Origin: UBA12202 sp049595035
Lineage (GTDB): Bacteria; Pseudomonadota; Alphaproteobacteria; Puniceispirillales; UBA1172
Length of the DNA stretch: 64,000 nt
Assembly (NCBI GenBank): GCA_049595035.1
Contig: JBMYKD010000011.1
Span: 1 to 64,000, forward strand
Reading direction: 5' to 3'
Made by a program: the position numbers and the translations under genes. Under the pieces are notes generated by a model. It worked only from the letters and a program-made list of their open reading frames with translations. It was not told where the DNA came from and made no database searches. Positions 27,896-35,808 of the stretch are shown one piece after another. How positions within the stretch are numbered: the first letter of the stretch is position 1; each line of letters starts with the position of its first letter.

Positions 27896-27951
27896 CTTAT
27901 CAATATTAACGACAATATGTAATTATAACAGAATGTTAGAGATGGTGTTTA

Positions 27952-27977
27952 GAATCCTCCCAATCCTCCATTTTCTT
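27952..27977 (+). repeat. Degenerate copy of the tRNA-Ser 3' end (possible att remnant)
   Basis: Aligned with 18212-18239 (T-arm to just past the CCA), this stretch keeps GAATCC, CC, ATCC, CCATTT and TCTT in order, about 22 matches over 28 columns with two single-base gaps. It lies just beyond the cassette that begins at the tRNA gene, where an old integration repeat would be. The sequence is pyrimidine-rich, so chance is a real alternative. Confidence 0.3.
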
Positions 27978-28191
27978 CCCTATTTCAAACCTTCTCCTTT
28001 TCCATACAAGCTTAGTTATCAATAACAACGCTATTCAATTTTTTAATCAGGGTAGTTCAATGATGTATTAAAATGTATCTTTGATTAAATTCTTCATTTA
28101 TCCATCCATTACCCTTTCCATCATTATTTTTTGCTATTCGTTCTCTGATTATCTTCTGTCTTATCAGTCGTATGTTTAAGTGATTATGTAA

Positions 28192-28209
28192 ATTGTAAAT
28201 ATTTACAAT
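28192..28209. promoter_or_regulatory. 18-bp perfect palindrome upstream of isocitrate lyase
   Basis: ATTGTAAATATTTACAAT is a perfect inverted repeat, and a further half-site (ATTTACAC) follows at 28216-28223. It lies about 92 bases before the aceA start. TATAAA at 28253-28258 may be the -10 element, which would place the palindrome near -64, an activator-type position. Short-chain fatty acid/acetate regulators bind palindromes upstream of aceA in related bacteria; no such regulator gene is in this window. Confidence 0.6.
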
Positions 28210-28300
28210 ATATATATTTACACATTTATCATTGCTTCAACATCGATTCATATATAAAGGTTGCGGAATATACATAACCTAAAGTCAAAGGAGAGACGTT

Positions 28301-29596
28301 ATGGAAAACCAAACAAATATTTATGAAGCACATACTCAAGCCTCTGTCGGCAGATTTGATGGCATATCTAGAGATTATTCCATGGAGGAAGTAAAACGTC
28401 TTTCCGGAACTGTGGTGGTTGAACATTCTCTTGCCCGACACGGAGCCGATACCTTATGGAAACTTTTACAGACAGAAGACTATGTAAATACGCTAGGTGC
28501 TATCACTGGCAATCAGGCCATGCAGCAAATACGTGCCGGACTGAAGGCAATTTATCTATCCGGCTGGCAGGTTGCCGCTGATAATAATGTATCTGGTCAT
28601 ATGTATCCCGACCAATCAATCTATCCTGCCAATTCTGGCCCTGAACTGGCCAAAAAAATAAACAACACTCTACGCCGCGCTGATCAAATTGAACGATTAG
28701 AAAAAGGGGAAACTAGCGTGAACTGGCTTGCCCCGATTGTGGCTGATTGTGAAGCCGGGTTTGGTGGCGTTCTGAATGCGTTTGAAATTACGCAGGCCTA
28801 TATCGAGGCCGGTGCAGCTGGCGTTCATTTTGAAGACCAACTGGCATCAGAAAAAAAATGTGGGCATATGGGCGGAAAAGTTCTCATTCCCACCCAGCAA
28901 GCGATTGCCAACCTGAACGCAGCAAGGCTGGCAGCAGATATTGCCAGAGTGTCAACAGTCATAATGGCGCGGACAGATGCCGAAAGCGCCCGTCTGATCA
29001 CATCAGATATTGATGAACGTGATCGCCCATATATCACTGGTGAAAGAACACAGGAAGGCTTCTATATTCTTGACGATGAACATGCTTTTGACCGTTGTGT
29101 TGAGAGGGGATTGGCTTATGCCCCTTATGCTGACCTATTATGGATGGAAACATCAACGCCTGATCTGGACCAGGCCAGACGCTTTGCCGAAGCTATCAGA
29201 AAGCAGTATCCAAACCAGATGCTTGCTTATAATTGCAGTCCCTCGTTTAACTGGTCTGCCAATCTATCTGCTGATGATATTGGAATCTTTCAGAAAGAAA
29301 TCGGACAGATGGGCTATAAATTTCAGTTCATTACATTGGCAGGTTTTCATTCCTTGAATTACAGTATGTTTACCCTTGCAAAATCTTACAAGGCAAATGG
29401 CATGAGTGCATATTGCGCATTACAGAACGCTGAGTTTTCCGCAGAAGAAGACGGATACACGGCACACCGCCATCAAAGAGAAGTAGGCGCAGGATGGTTT
29501 GATGCAATATCCACCACTGTAAAAGGTGGCAGTTCATCAACCACAGCCCTTAATGAAAGCACAGAAGATGCCCAATTCACCCCAGCAGCCGAATAG
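28301..29596 (+). CDS. aceA: Isocitrate lyase
   Basis: Cleaves isocitrate to glyoxylate and succinate in the glyoxylate bypass, needed for growth on acetate and fatty acids; cytoplasmic tetramer. 431 residues, the short bacterial type. The catalytic loop KKCGHMGGKV is near residue 187, with WLAPIVADCEAGFGG and ARTDAESARL as metal/substrate motifs and YNCSPSFNW further on. AAAGGAG precedes the ATG. Malate synthase is not in the window. A small unknown gene follows 34 bases later. Confidence 0.97.
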   Translation: MENQTNIYEAHTQASVGRFDGISRDYSMEEVKRLSGTVVVEHSLARHGADTLWKLLQTEDYVNTLGAITGNQAMQQIRAGLKAIYLSGWQVAADNNVSGHMYPDQSIYPANSGPELAKKINNTLRRADQIERLEKGETSVNWLAPIVADCEAGFGGVLNAFEITQAYIEAGAAGVHFEDQLASEKKCGHMGGKVLIPTQQAIANLNAARLAADIARVSTVIMARTDAESARLITSDIDERDRPYITGERTQEGFYILDDEHAFDRCVERGLAYAPYADLLWMETSTPDLDQARRFAEAIRKQYPNQMLAYNCSPSFNWSANLSADDIGIFQKEIGQMGYKFQFITLAGFHSLNYSMFTLAKSYKANGMSAYCALQNAEFSAEEDGYTAHRHQREVGAGWFDAISTTVKGGSSSTTALNESTEDAQFTPAAE

Positions 29597-29630
29597 TTTT
29601 CACCTATTCTTATTTTGAGGAGAAATGAAA

Positions 29631-29855
29631 ATGTCCCATTCACATGATCTTAACACCCAAGAAGAGCGTATCACTATTATCGTTCCCACCTTTAGCAAAA
29701 TTGCCATGGAAATTCATAGGCAGAATATGTGGGAAAAAGGATACAGGCTGGAAAGCAATGTAAAACAGCACATGTTTCTTGAAGGTGACGGCAAAGATAC
29801 AAAAGAGCTATTTTCTGGCGAACAGATGTATGCAGCAACTTTTGTGAAAAATTGA
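29631..29855 (+). CDS. Small protein of unknown function downstream of aceA
   Basis: About 74 residues, soluble, with no signal peptide or membrane segment and no family I recognise. GAGGAG lies 8 bases before the ATG at 29631 and only 2 before the ATG at 29625, so the inner start is preferred. Middle segment IAMEIHRQNMWEKGYRLESN looks helical; the end GEQMYAATFVKN may be a beta strand. It follows aceA by 34 bases and is closed off by a strong hairpin at 30009-30041, so the two genes likely share a message. Coding status is supported by the binding site and context. Confidence 0.7.
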   Translation: MSHSHDLNTQEERITIIVPTFSKIAMEIHRQNMWEKGYRLESNVKQHMFLEGDGKDTKELFSGEQMYAATFVKN

Positions 29856-30008
29856 CTATTACGCCGTGGAAAATCTCATGATCTGTTTTTATTAAGTAAT
29901 GCTTATGAACCTAAATCTGATATGCATATTTGCATGACGTCTTATTCAGCAGGTTAACCATTTGGGCTGTCGTCATCATATCTCGACGAATGTATTTTTC
30001 AGATAACG

Positions 30009-30041
30009 CCAAGCATCACCAGATAGTCAGGTGATGCTTGG
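30009..30041 (+). terminator. Strong hairpin after the aceA unit
   Basis: CCAAGCATCACC (30009-30020) pairs perfectly with GGTGATGCTTGG (30030-30041): 12 bp, 9-base loop, followed by TTATTATGT. It lies about 150 bases after the small gene; the rest of this 311-base gap (29856-30166) shows no gene. Confidence 0.75.
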
Positions 30042-30166
30042 TTATTATGTCAGGTGATCATTTTTCCATATTCGCCAGTTTCTAACCAAACATGATTTTG
30101 CAAAATAGTGGCAGATTTAAAATATTCTCTTATAATTGTGGTCTTCTTGAGTATTTCATAAAACAA

Positions 30167-31243
30167 ATGATGATGAACAAACCAACATTACTCTTTATCT
30201 CTATGGGGGAACTTGCCACCCATCTTTTAGAAGCTGTTGCAAGAACAGATATGTTTTCTTCTATTATCGTTGCTAGTAGAGATTTGAAAAAGGCTCAGAA
30301 AAGAGTGAACAATGCTCTTATCGGCGCCGGTATAGAGGGCTATTTCCCCCAGATCATAGCTGAGGATTTAGATGTTCATCATAAAAATTTTCCGAAAAAA
30401 CTCCGCGACATTAACCCTGACTATATTTTTTCTGCCCCCTCTTTGTTTCCATGGTGGCGGTTAACCCCTAGTGATGTTGCTATTCCATTTGCGGGATATA
30501 CAGCCCTTCATTTATCACTGATGAAGGCGTTCCGCGATCAGATTGCCATGTCTGGCGTTAAATCTTTCTGGATTGGGGCGTCATTCCCCGATGTGATCAA
30601 TGCCATGCTTAACAGAACCGGCTATGGGCCTCAATGCGGCATAGGGAATGTTCAGGAACCAATTTCAAAGATTCAAATGGGGATGAGCCGCCTTTTAGAC
30701 GCTGACCCCAAGGAAATAGAGGTCAAGTTAGTTGCCCAACATGCTTTTGAGTATTTTGTTTTAAATGATCATGAAGCCCCGGAATTACCGCCCTATTTGC
30801 TTAAAGTGCGTCTAGGCGGGAAAGATGTTACTGATCTGGCTGAAACGGTGTTGCGTCATCCTTTTCCCTTTCCATATGATATGCATTTTAATCGGGTCAC
30901 CGCCTCATCAGCCCTTGTTGCTCTGAATGCCCTGACTGATGAAACAGAAAAGCAGATACATTTACCCGGCATTGGTGAATATGTTGGCGGGTATCCCGTT
31001 CTGGCAAGCAAGGCAGGAATAACAATCAATCTTGACCCCGAATGGTCTTTGCAACAAGCCATTGCGGTTAATGAAGCATCGTTAAAATGGGACGGCATAG
31101 AAAATATGGATTATGATGGAACCATATTTTTCACAGAAGAAACCCAGCAGGCTTTAAATAAATTGCTGGGAAAGACAGTGGAAAAGCTTTCCATACATCA
31201 GGCACAAGAACAAGCCACTGATCTGTTAAATGCTCTTAGTTAG
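30167..31243 (+). CDS. Uncharacterised protein with LDH/MDH-like Rossmann features
   Basis: About 358 residues from the first of three adjacent ATG codons (30167, 30170, 30173); an upstream ATG at 30092 would add a stretch unlike the rest. The start PTLLFISMGELATHLLEAV looks like a Rossmann strand-loop-helix in which the usual GxGxxG is degenerate. Later segments resemble lactate/malate dehydrogenases: SFPDVINAMLNRTGYGPQCGI is placed like the NPVDV...SGFP..RVIG block, and DGIENMDYDGTIFFTEE near the end like the C-terminal strand region. The catalytic His-Asp pair is not evident. Activity and substrate are unknown. It lies between the aceA terminator and an N-formylglutamate amidohydrolase gene, on the same strand as both. 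Confidence 0.6.
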   Translation: MMMNKPTLLFISMGELATHLLEAVARTDMFSSIIVASRDLKKAQKRVNNALIGAGIEGYFPQIIAEDLDVHHKNFPKKLRDINPDYIFSAPSLFPWWRLTPSDVAIPFAGYTALHLSLMKAFRDQIAMSGVKSFWIGASFPDVINAMLNRTGYGPQCGIGNVQEPISKIQMGMSRLLDADPKEIEVKLVAQHAFEYFVLNDHEAPELPPYLLKVRLGGKDVTDLAETVLRHPFPFPYDMHFNRVTASSALVALNALTDETEKQIHLPGIGEYVGGYPVLASKAGITINLDPEWSLQQAIAVNEASLKWDGIENMDYDGTIFFTEETQQALNKLLGKTVEKLSIHQAQEQATDLLNALS

Positions 31244-31262
31244 GCATAAATATCCTGAAAAA

Positions 31263-31285
31263 CTCTGACCCAGGATTGGGCAGAG
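31263..31285. terminator. Hairpin between the LDH-like gene and the N-formylglutamate amidohydrolase gene
   Basis: CTCTG-A-CCCA (31263-31272) pairs with TGGG-CAGAG (31277-31285) with one bulged A and a 4-base loop. Plus-strand sequence after it is A-rich, so it would be better as a minus-strand terminator; possible function is weak. Confidence 0.4.
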
Positions 31286-31331
31286 ATAAAAAACGATTAA
31301 CGCGAGATGGCATTTATTCTAGGTTTTATTC

Positions 31332-32093
31332 ATGGCAATTCTGTTATCATCTGATGAACCACCAGCAAGCGAATATCTGGCTCCTACTTCATGCCCTGAT
31401 ATTCTGATTATATGTGAACATGCTGGATGTATTATCCCCCGATCACTTAATCGATTAGGTCTTGATCCTGAATGTGCATTGGAAAAGCAGCATATTGCTT
31501 GGGATATAGGAGCAAAAGCCGTAGCAATGGGTATGGCAGAACAGCTTGGAGCCGGGTTTATCTGGCAAAATTACAGCCGTCTTGTCATTGATTGTAATCG
31601 CCCTCCGCATTCTGCTACTTCTATCCCGGCTATAAGTGATCATATCCCTATTCCCGGAAATATGGCACTAGGCCCGGATGAAACTCATGCCAGAATAAAT
31701 GAAATTTTCACCCCTTACGATGATCTATGCAGAAAGGTAATGGCAAGGGAAGATATCAAGCTGGCCATATCCTTACACAGCTTTACCCCTATCATGAATA
31801 ATATCGAACGCCCATGGGAAATCAGTTTTCTCTTTGATAAAGGGGAAGCATACGCAAAAGATATGGCAGCTTTCATATCTGAAGAAAGCCCTCACCTCAA
31901 TATCGGGTTTAATGAGCCTTATCAAGTGAGTGAATCAACAGACTGGTTTGTCACCCAACATGCTGAACCTAAAGCGATCCCGCAAGTACTGATCGAGATC
32001 AGAAATAATGAAATCAGACATGATGATCAGATACAACTCTGGGTCGATAGACTGTGCAAGGCAGCTTTAAGCATGCTGAAAACATACAGATGA
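31332..32093 (+). CDS. N-formylglutamate amidohydrolase family protein
   Basis: 253 residues, cytoplasmic. Family motifs: DILIICEHAGCIIPRSL, HIAWDIGAKAVAMGMAEQL, NYSRLVIDCNRPPHSATSIP and AISLHSFTPIMN, and VLIEIRNNEI near the end. The classic member hydrolyses N-formylglutamate to glutamate and formate in histidine breakdown, but many homologues are found away from hut genes, as here, and their substrates are not known. Confidence 0.88.
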   Translation: MAILLSSDEPPASEYLAPTSCPDILIICEHAGCIIPRSLNRLGLDPECALEKQHIAWDIGAKAVAMGMAEQLGAGFIWQNYSRLVIDCNRPPHSATSIPAISDHIPIPGNMALGPDETHARINEIFTPYDDLCRKVMAREDIKLAISLHSFTPIMNNIERPWEISFLFDKGEAYAKDMAAFISEESPHLNIGFNEPYQVSESTDWFVTQHAEPKAIPQVLIEIRNNEIRHDDQIQLWVDRLCKAALSMLKTYR

Positions 32094-32113
32094 TCCTAAA
32101 AATAGATCACTGC

Positions 32114-32980
32114 TCACATATCCGCACCTTCCTGCTGGGCGAAAAAGGATGTGGCTTTCGGAACAGCCGGTAAAGCCATATCATAGGTTGAACACCGCAC
32201 ACGGCCAGATATTTCCCCCCTCACCAATTCATGGGTGAACTGACTAGGCAGGTGATTAGGGCTGAGTTCAATCGCATCTTCGGCATAATATGTGGTTATA
32301 TATAAAGTTCTTGGCCGATCTGATAGATTGGCGGTTGATCCATGCAATAAGCTTGCATGCATAAGGCAAACCGACCCTGCCTTACCTGTGCAAGATATAA
32401 TATCAGACCGTCTATCATCAACAATGGCATGATCAACCGATCCGGTGAATACGCCATTATGCCAGTGAGAATATAATGGCCCCTTATGGCTCCCCGGAAT
32501 AACCTCAAGAGGGCCGTTTTCCATTGTCACGTCATCAAGGAACAAAAGACAGGTGATAATGTCGTCATTGGTCATAGGTTGAAAGGGAAAATCCTGATGC
32601 CATTTGACTTCAGTTTTTGAACCGGGTTGTTTTGAGTTCACTTTACCATGATGAAACCGGATAGATGGTCCGATTAATTCAGCGCAATAATCAACTGTGC
32701 GCGCATCACGCATGATACTGGCATATATATCAGACACTTCTTCGGGCGACTGAACGCGGCGAAGCGCCGGTTGTTTGGCATTATGGCCGGGCTGAAGATC
32801 AAATCGTGCCCGTCCATCAAGAGTTTCTCCATAATCGGTATCGTGGCGGCGGCTTTCTTCAACCCAGCGATTAAACTCATCTCGCAATTGTACCAGCTGA
32901 GTATCAGTAACAGCATCTTCTAATACGATAACACCATCTGCCCAAAATCGGTCTTTCTGTTCCTGGGTTAAATATGTCAT
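32114..32980 (-). CDS. Phytanoyl-CoA dioxygenase (PhyH) family protein
   Basis: 288-residue Fe(II)/2-oxoglutarate-dependent oxygenase. The iron-binding HxD is in KWHQDFPFQ (near residue 127) with the distal His in LMHASLLHGSTAN, followed by the 2-oxoglutarate-binding Arg in SDRPRTLYI. LEVIPGSHKGPL is the conserved family loop. It is transcribed alone, convergent with the preceding gene; no partner shows the substrate. Confidence 0.9.
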   Translation of the reverse strand: MTYLTQEQKDRFWADGVIVLEDAVTDTQLVQLRDEFNRWVEESRRHDTDYGETLDGRARFDLQPGHNAKQPALRRVQSPEEVSDIYASIMRDARTVDYCAELIGPSIRFHHGKVNSKQPGSKTEVKWHQDFPFQPMTNDDIITCLLFLDDVTMENGPLEVIPGSHKGPLYSHWHNGVFTGSVDHAIVDDRRSDIISCTGKAGSVCLMHASLLHGSTANLSDRPRTLYITTYYAEDAIELSPNHLPSQFTHELVRGEISGRVRCSTYDMALPAVPKATSFFAQQEGADM

Positions 32981-33190
32981 TGCAAACCTCCTCCAGCATC
33001 AAAACAACACATGGCCGTTGATTTGAAAATATAATCGCAATTTTTTATCCATGTCTATCAGAAAAGCATATTGGGTTAGCTATGGAAAATGTATCATTTT
33101 ATCGCTGATATCACTGGCCAAATAGCTAATGTCATATGCCATTGAACTTTACCAGATTAACTACAATTTATGGGATAATACGGTAATGGC

Positions 33191-33781
33191 ATGACAGAGC
33201 ATAAATCAATGCAACACACGACTTTTAAAAGAAAATATATTCCATATATCGTGGCTGTAATGTGTATTGGCATGATGACGTCTATTACAATTTCCGTCAG
33301 AGCCGATACCACCCCCTCGCCCCTGTCAATATTTGATAGCCAGTTAACAGATGCCACACTAATTGGTCAGGGCATTCTTAAAATTTACTGGGCACAGGTT
33401 TATCATTTATCCTATTACACAACCGATGAAAATAAGGATGGCCAAGCTGACGCTATCATTCTGCATTATGATTATCTTCGTGATGTGCCCAAATATGCCA
33501 CTATTGATGCCTCACGCGATGAATTTAAACGCTATCCGCAGATAACCGATGAAAAACTGGCCACATGGATTGGCTATCTGGAACAGGCATTATCAGATAT
33601 GTATGAAGGTGATCAGGCCATTATCAAAAGACAGGCTGATGGAACGATAAGTTTTTATGTTGGAGATGCTGAACCGGTTATTATCAGTGATGAAGAATTC
33701 AGTCAGGTATTCTTTGATATATGGCTGGGGCCAGAATCCACTTACCCATCATTGAGAAAACAATTGCTGGCATTGAACTGA
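33191..33781 (+). CDS. Chalcone-isomerase-like secreted protein
   Basis: 196 residues with a basic N-terminus and a hydrophobic segment (YIVAVMCIGMMTSITISV), so exported or anchored. The body matches the chalcone isomerase-like domain: LIGQGILKIYWAQVYHLSYYT, ILHYDYLRDVPKYATIDASRDEFKRY and FFDIWLGPESTYPSLRKQLL. The bacterial members have no shown isomerase activity. A single-gene unit with 210 bases of upstream non-coding sequence. Confidence 0.82.
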   Translation: MTEHKSMQHTTFKRKYIPYIVAVMCIGMMTSITISVRADTTPSPLSIFDSQLTDATLIGQGILKIYWAQVYHLSYYTTDENKDGQADAIILHYDYLRDVPKYATIDASRDEFKRYPQITDEKLATWIGYLEQALSDMYEGDQAIIKRQADGTISFYVGDAEPVIISDEEFSQVFFDIWLGPESTYPSLRKQLLALN

Positions 33782-33935
33782 TCGCCTCATCTAGCAGAAA
33801 TAAAGCAGTTGTATTAGACGGTTTCTAGGCATATCTTGGACTAGATAAGTAAAACCTTTATGGATATTTATTAATTTATTAGATTAATTTATTCATATTA
33901 ACTATTGTTTTAAAAGCATTAAAGGGAATGATTAA

Positions 33936-34982
33936 ATGAAAATGAACACACTTGGGCGAACAGATATTATGGTATCTGCGCTTTGTCTTGGCAGCATGAC
34001 ATGGGGAACACAAAACACAGAAGCCGAAGGTCATGCCCAGATTGATTTCGCCCTTGATAATGGCATTAACTTCATTGATACCGCCGAAATGTACCCGGTC
34101 AATCCCCTTTCCAAAGAAACTCAAGGGGATACAGAACGGGTCTTAGGCACATGGGTTAAATCTTCCGGTCGCCGTGAAGACGTTGTCATTGCAACAAAGG
34201 TAAGTGGTGAAGGCTTAAAATATGTTCGTGATGGTGCCCCAATATCATCAACGACTATCAGGCAGGCTCTGGAAAACTCCCTTAAATCACTACAAACCGA
34301 TTATGTTGATCTCTATCAATTACACTGGCCTAACAGAGGGTCATATATGTTTCGCCAGAATTGGCGTTATGACCCCACCAGTCAGGATACGGCAGAAACC
34401 GAAGATCACATGCTTGATGTGCTGACCTGCCTTGATGAATTGATCAGCGAAGGCAAAATTCGGGCAATCGGGCTTTCTAATGAAAGCTGTTGGGGCACCA
34501 TGAAGTGGTTGCATATGGCTGAAAAACATAATCTTCCCCGTATGGCCAGCATTCAGAATGAATATAGCCTTCTTTGTCGCCTATATGATCTGGATATGGC
34601 AGAGATGACACATCATGAACAAGTTGGTCTATTGTCATTCTCACCGCTTGCAACAGGATTATTAACCGGTAAATATTCAGCTGATAGCAAGCCTCCTGCT
34701 GGCTCTCGCGCATCCATCACCTCTGATCTTGGCGGGCGTACAACCACCCGTGTATGGCCAGCGGTTGAAGCCTATGAAGATATCGCTAAACGGTTTGAAC
34801 TTGATTTGACAGCCATGTCATTAGCATGGTGTATGCAGAGATCATTTATGACCAGCACAATATTCGGGGCAACATCTCTGGAACAGATGAAACAGTCATT
34901 GAAGTCCGTGGATTATCATTTAGACAAACAGATTTTACATGCTATTGATAATGCGCATAGATCTCATCCGATGCCATATTAA
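33936..34982 (+). CDS. Aldo/keto reductase (Tas-like)
   Basis: 348 residues, TIM-barrel NADPH oxidoreductase. Catalytic residues are readable: Asp in GINFIDTAEMYP with Tyr four on, Lys in VVIATKVSGEG and His in LYQLHWPNR. The NADPH part includes GLSNESCWGTMKW, SPLATGLLTGKY and the C-terminal AWCMQRSFMTSTIFGATSLEQ. Size and PLSKETQGDTE region fit the Tas subgroup. Substrate unknown. It is 17 bases upstream of the methyltransferase gene. Confidence 0.93.
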   Translation: MKMNTLGRTDIMVSALCLGSMTWGTQNTEAEGHAQIDFALDNGINFIDTAEMYPVNPLSKETQGDTERVLGTWVKSSGRREDVVIATKVSGEGLKYVRDGAPISSTTIRQALENSLKSLQTDYVDLYQLHWPNRGSYMFRQNWRYDPTSQDTAETEDHMLDVLTCLDELISEGKIRAIGLSNESCWGTMKWLHMAEKHNLPRMASIQNEYSLLCRLYDLDMAEMTHHEQVGLLSFSPLATGLLTGKYSADSKPPAGSRASITSDLGGRTTTRVWPAVEAYEDIAKRFELDLTAMSLAWCMQRSFMTSTIFGATSLEQMKQSLKSVDYHLDKQILHAIDNAHRSHPMPY

Positions 34983-34999
34983 ACCAGTAGATAAAAAAT

Positions 35000-35617
35000 A
35001 TGACACAACCTACAAAAACGCCGGCGGATTTCTGGAATCCAAAATTTGATACATCCGAATATATATTCGGTAAGGATGCAAACACATTTATTGCTTCTGT
35101 GATACCGCCCGCATCATCTGATCAGACCGCCTATGCTCCGGCTGACGGGGAAGGTCGTAATGGGGTATATCTGGCGAAAATGGGATATGCGGTAACAAGC
35201 GTTGATATTTCTGAAAAAGCGGTAGAAAAAGCCCTGATGCTTGCAGCTGATCAGGGGGTTGCAATTAACGCATCGGTGGGTGACGTCATGGGAGCACCAC
35301 CTGCCGAGTTTGATGTTGTTATTGTGTCTTTCATGCATTTCAAGCCGCATGATCATAAGCGTTTTGTCAATCATCTGATTGCGGCTTTAAAACCCGGTGG
35401 ACTTCTAGCCATTGAAGGATATTCCCTTGACCAGATTCCATTTCAATCTGGTGGTCCAAAATCCGAAGATATGCTGTATACACGGCATAAGCTAGCAGAT
35501 GATTTTAAATCACTTGATCTGATTTTGCTGCAAGATGCCCGGCGCGTCCTTAATGAAGGCGCACGCCATCAGGGTGAAGCCGCTACCATTCAACTGGTAG
35601 CAAGAAAAGCCTTATAG
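35000..35617 (+). CDS. Class I SAM-dependent methyltransferase (TehB-like)
   Basis: 205 residues. The SAM-binding part shows ADGEGRNGVYLAKMGYAVTSVDIS (motif I and acidic end of strand 2), ASVGDVM and FDVVIVSFMHF (motif II), and LKPGGLLAIEGY. The opening FWNPKFDTSEYIFGKDANTFI is shared with TehB-type methyltransferases linked to tellurite/thiol chemistry. Neighbouring genes overlap or are within 20 bases on the same strand. Confidence 0.88.
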   Translation: MTQPTKTPADFWNPKFDTSEYIFGKDANTFIASVIPPASSDQTAYAPADGEGRNGVYLAKMGYAVTSVDISEKAVEKALMLAADQGVAINASVGDVMGAPPAEFDVVIVSFMHFKPHDHKRFVNHLIAALKPGGLLAIEGYSLDQIPFQSGGPKSEDMLYTRHKLADDFKSLDLILLQDARRVLNEGARHQGEAATIQLVARKAL

Positions 35618-35619
35618 AT

Positions 35620-35808
35620 ATGACAAAAGGCTTTACTTACAGTCGTGAAACAATCTGGCATATCACCTGTCAATCCTGTGGGTTTTACTGGACGTATCCC
35701 ACCATGAATGCCATCGAAACCCCTGAAAAGCGATCTTGGCACTGCCCATTATGTGGCCAGAAAGGCAATGGCCAGGAGCAGAAAGACTGGCATGACCCAA
35801 GCTCCTGA
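35620..35808 (+). CDS. Small zinc-ribbon protein
   Basis: 62 residues with two CxxC knuckles, CQSCG and CPLCGQ, about 26 residues apart, the pattern of a rubredoxin/zinc-ribbon fold. The start lies 2 bases after the methyltransferase stop, and its 3' end overlaps the next gene by 17 bases in another frame, so it is probably translationally coupled. Partner and role unknown. Confidence 0.78.
   Translation: MTKGFTYSRETIWHITCQSCGFYWTYPTMNAIETPEKRSWHCPLCGQKGNGQEQKDWHDPSS

Larger units (their letters stand above)
27598..28300. other. 703-base A/T-rich region without a gene
   Basis: No credible open reading frame on either strand. It holds a weak hairpin (27866-27895), a degenerate match to the tRNA-Ser 3' end (27952-27977), two near copies of CAATCTAA(A)GC around 27786 and 27813, and the palindrome before the isocitrate lyase gene (28192-28209). 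The middle may be decayed sequence; I see nothing else in it. Confidence 0.6.
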
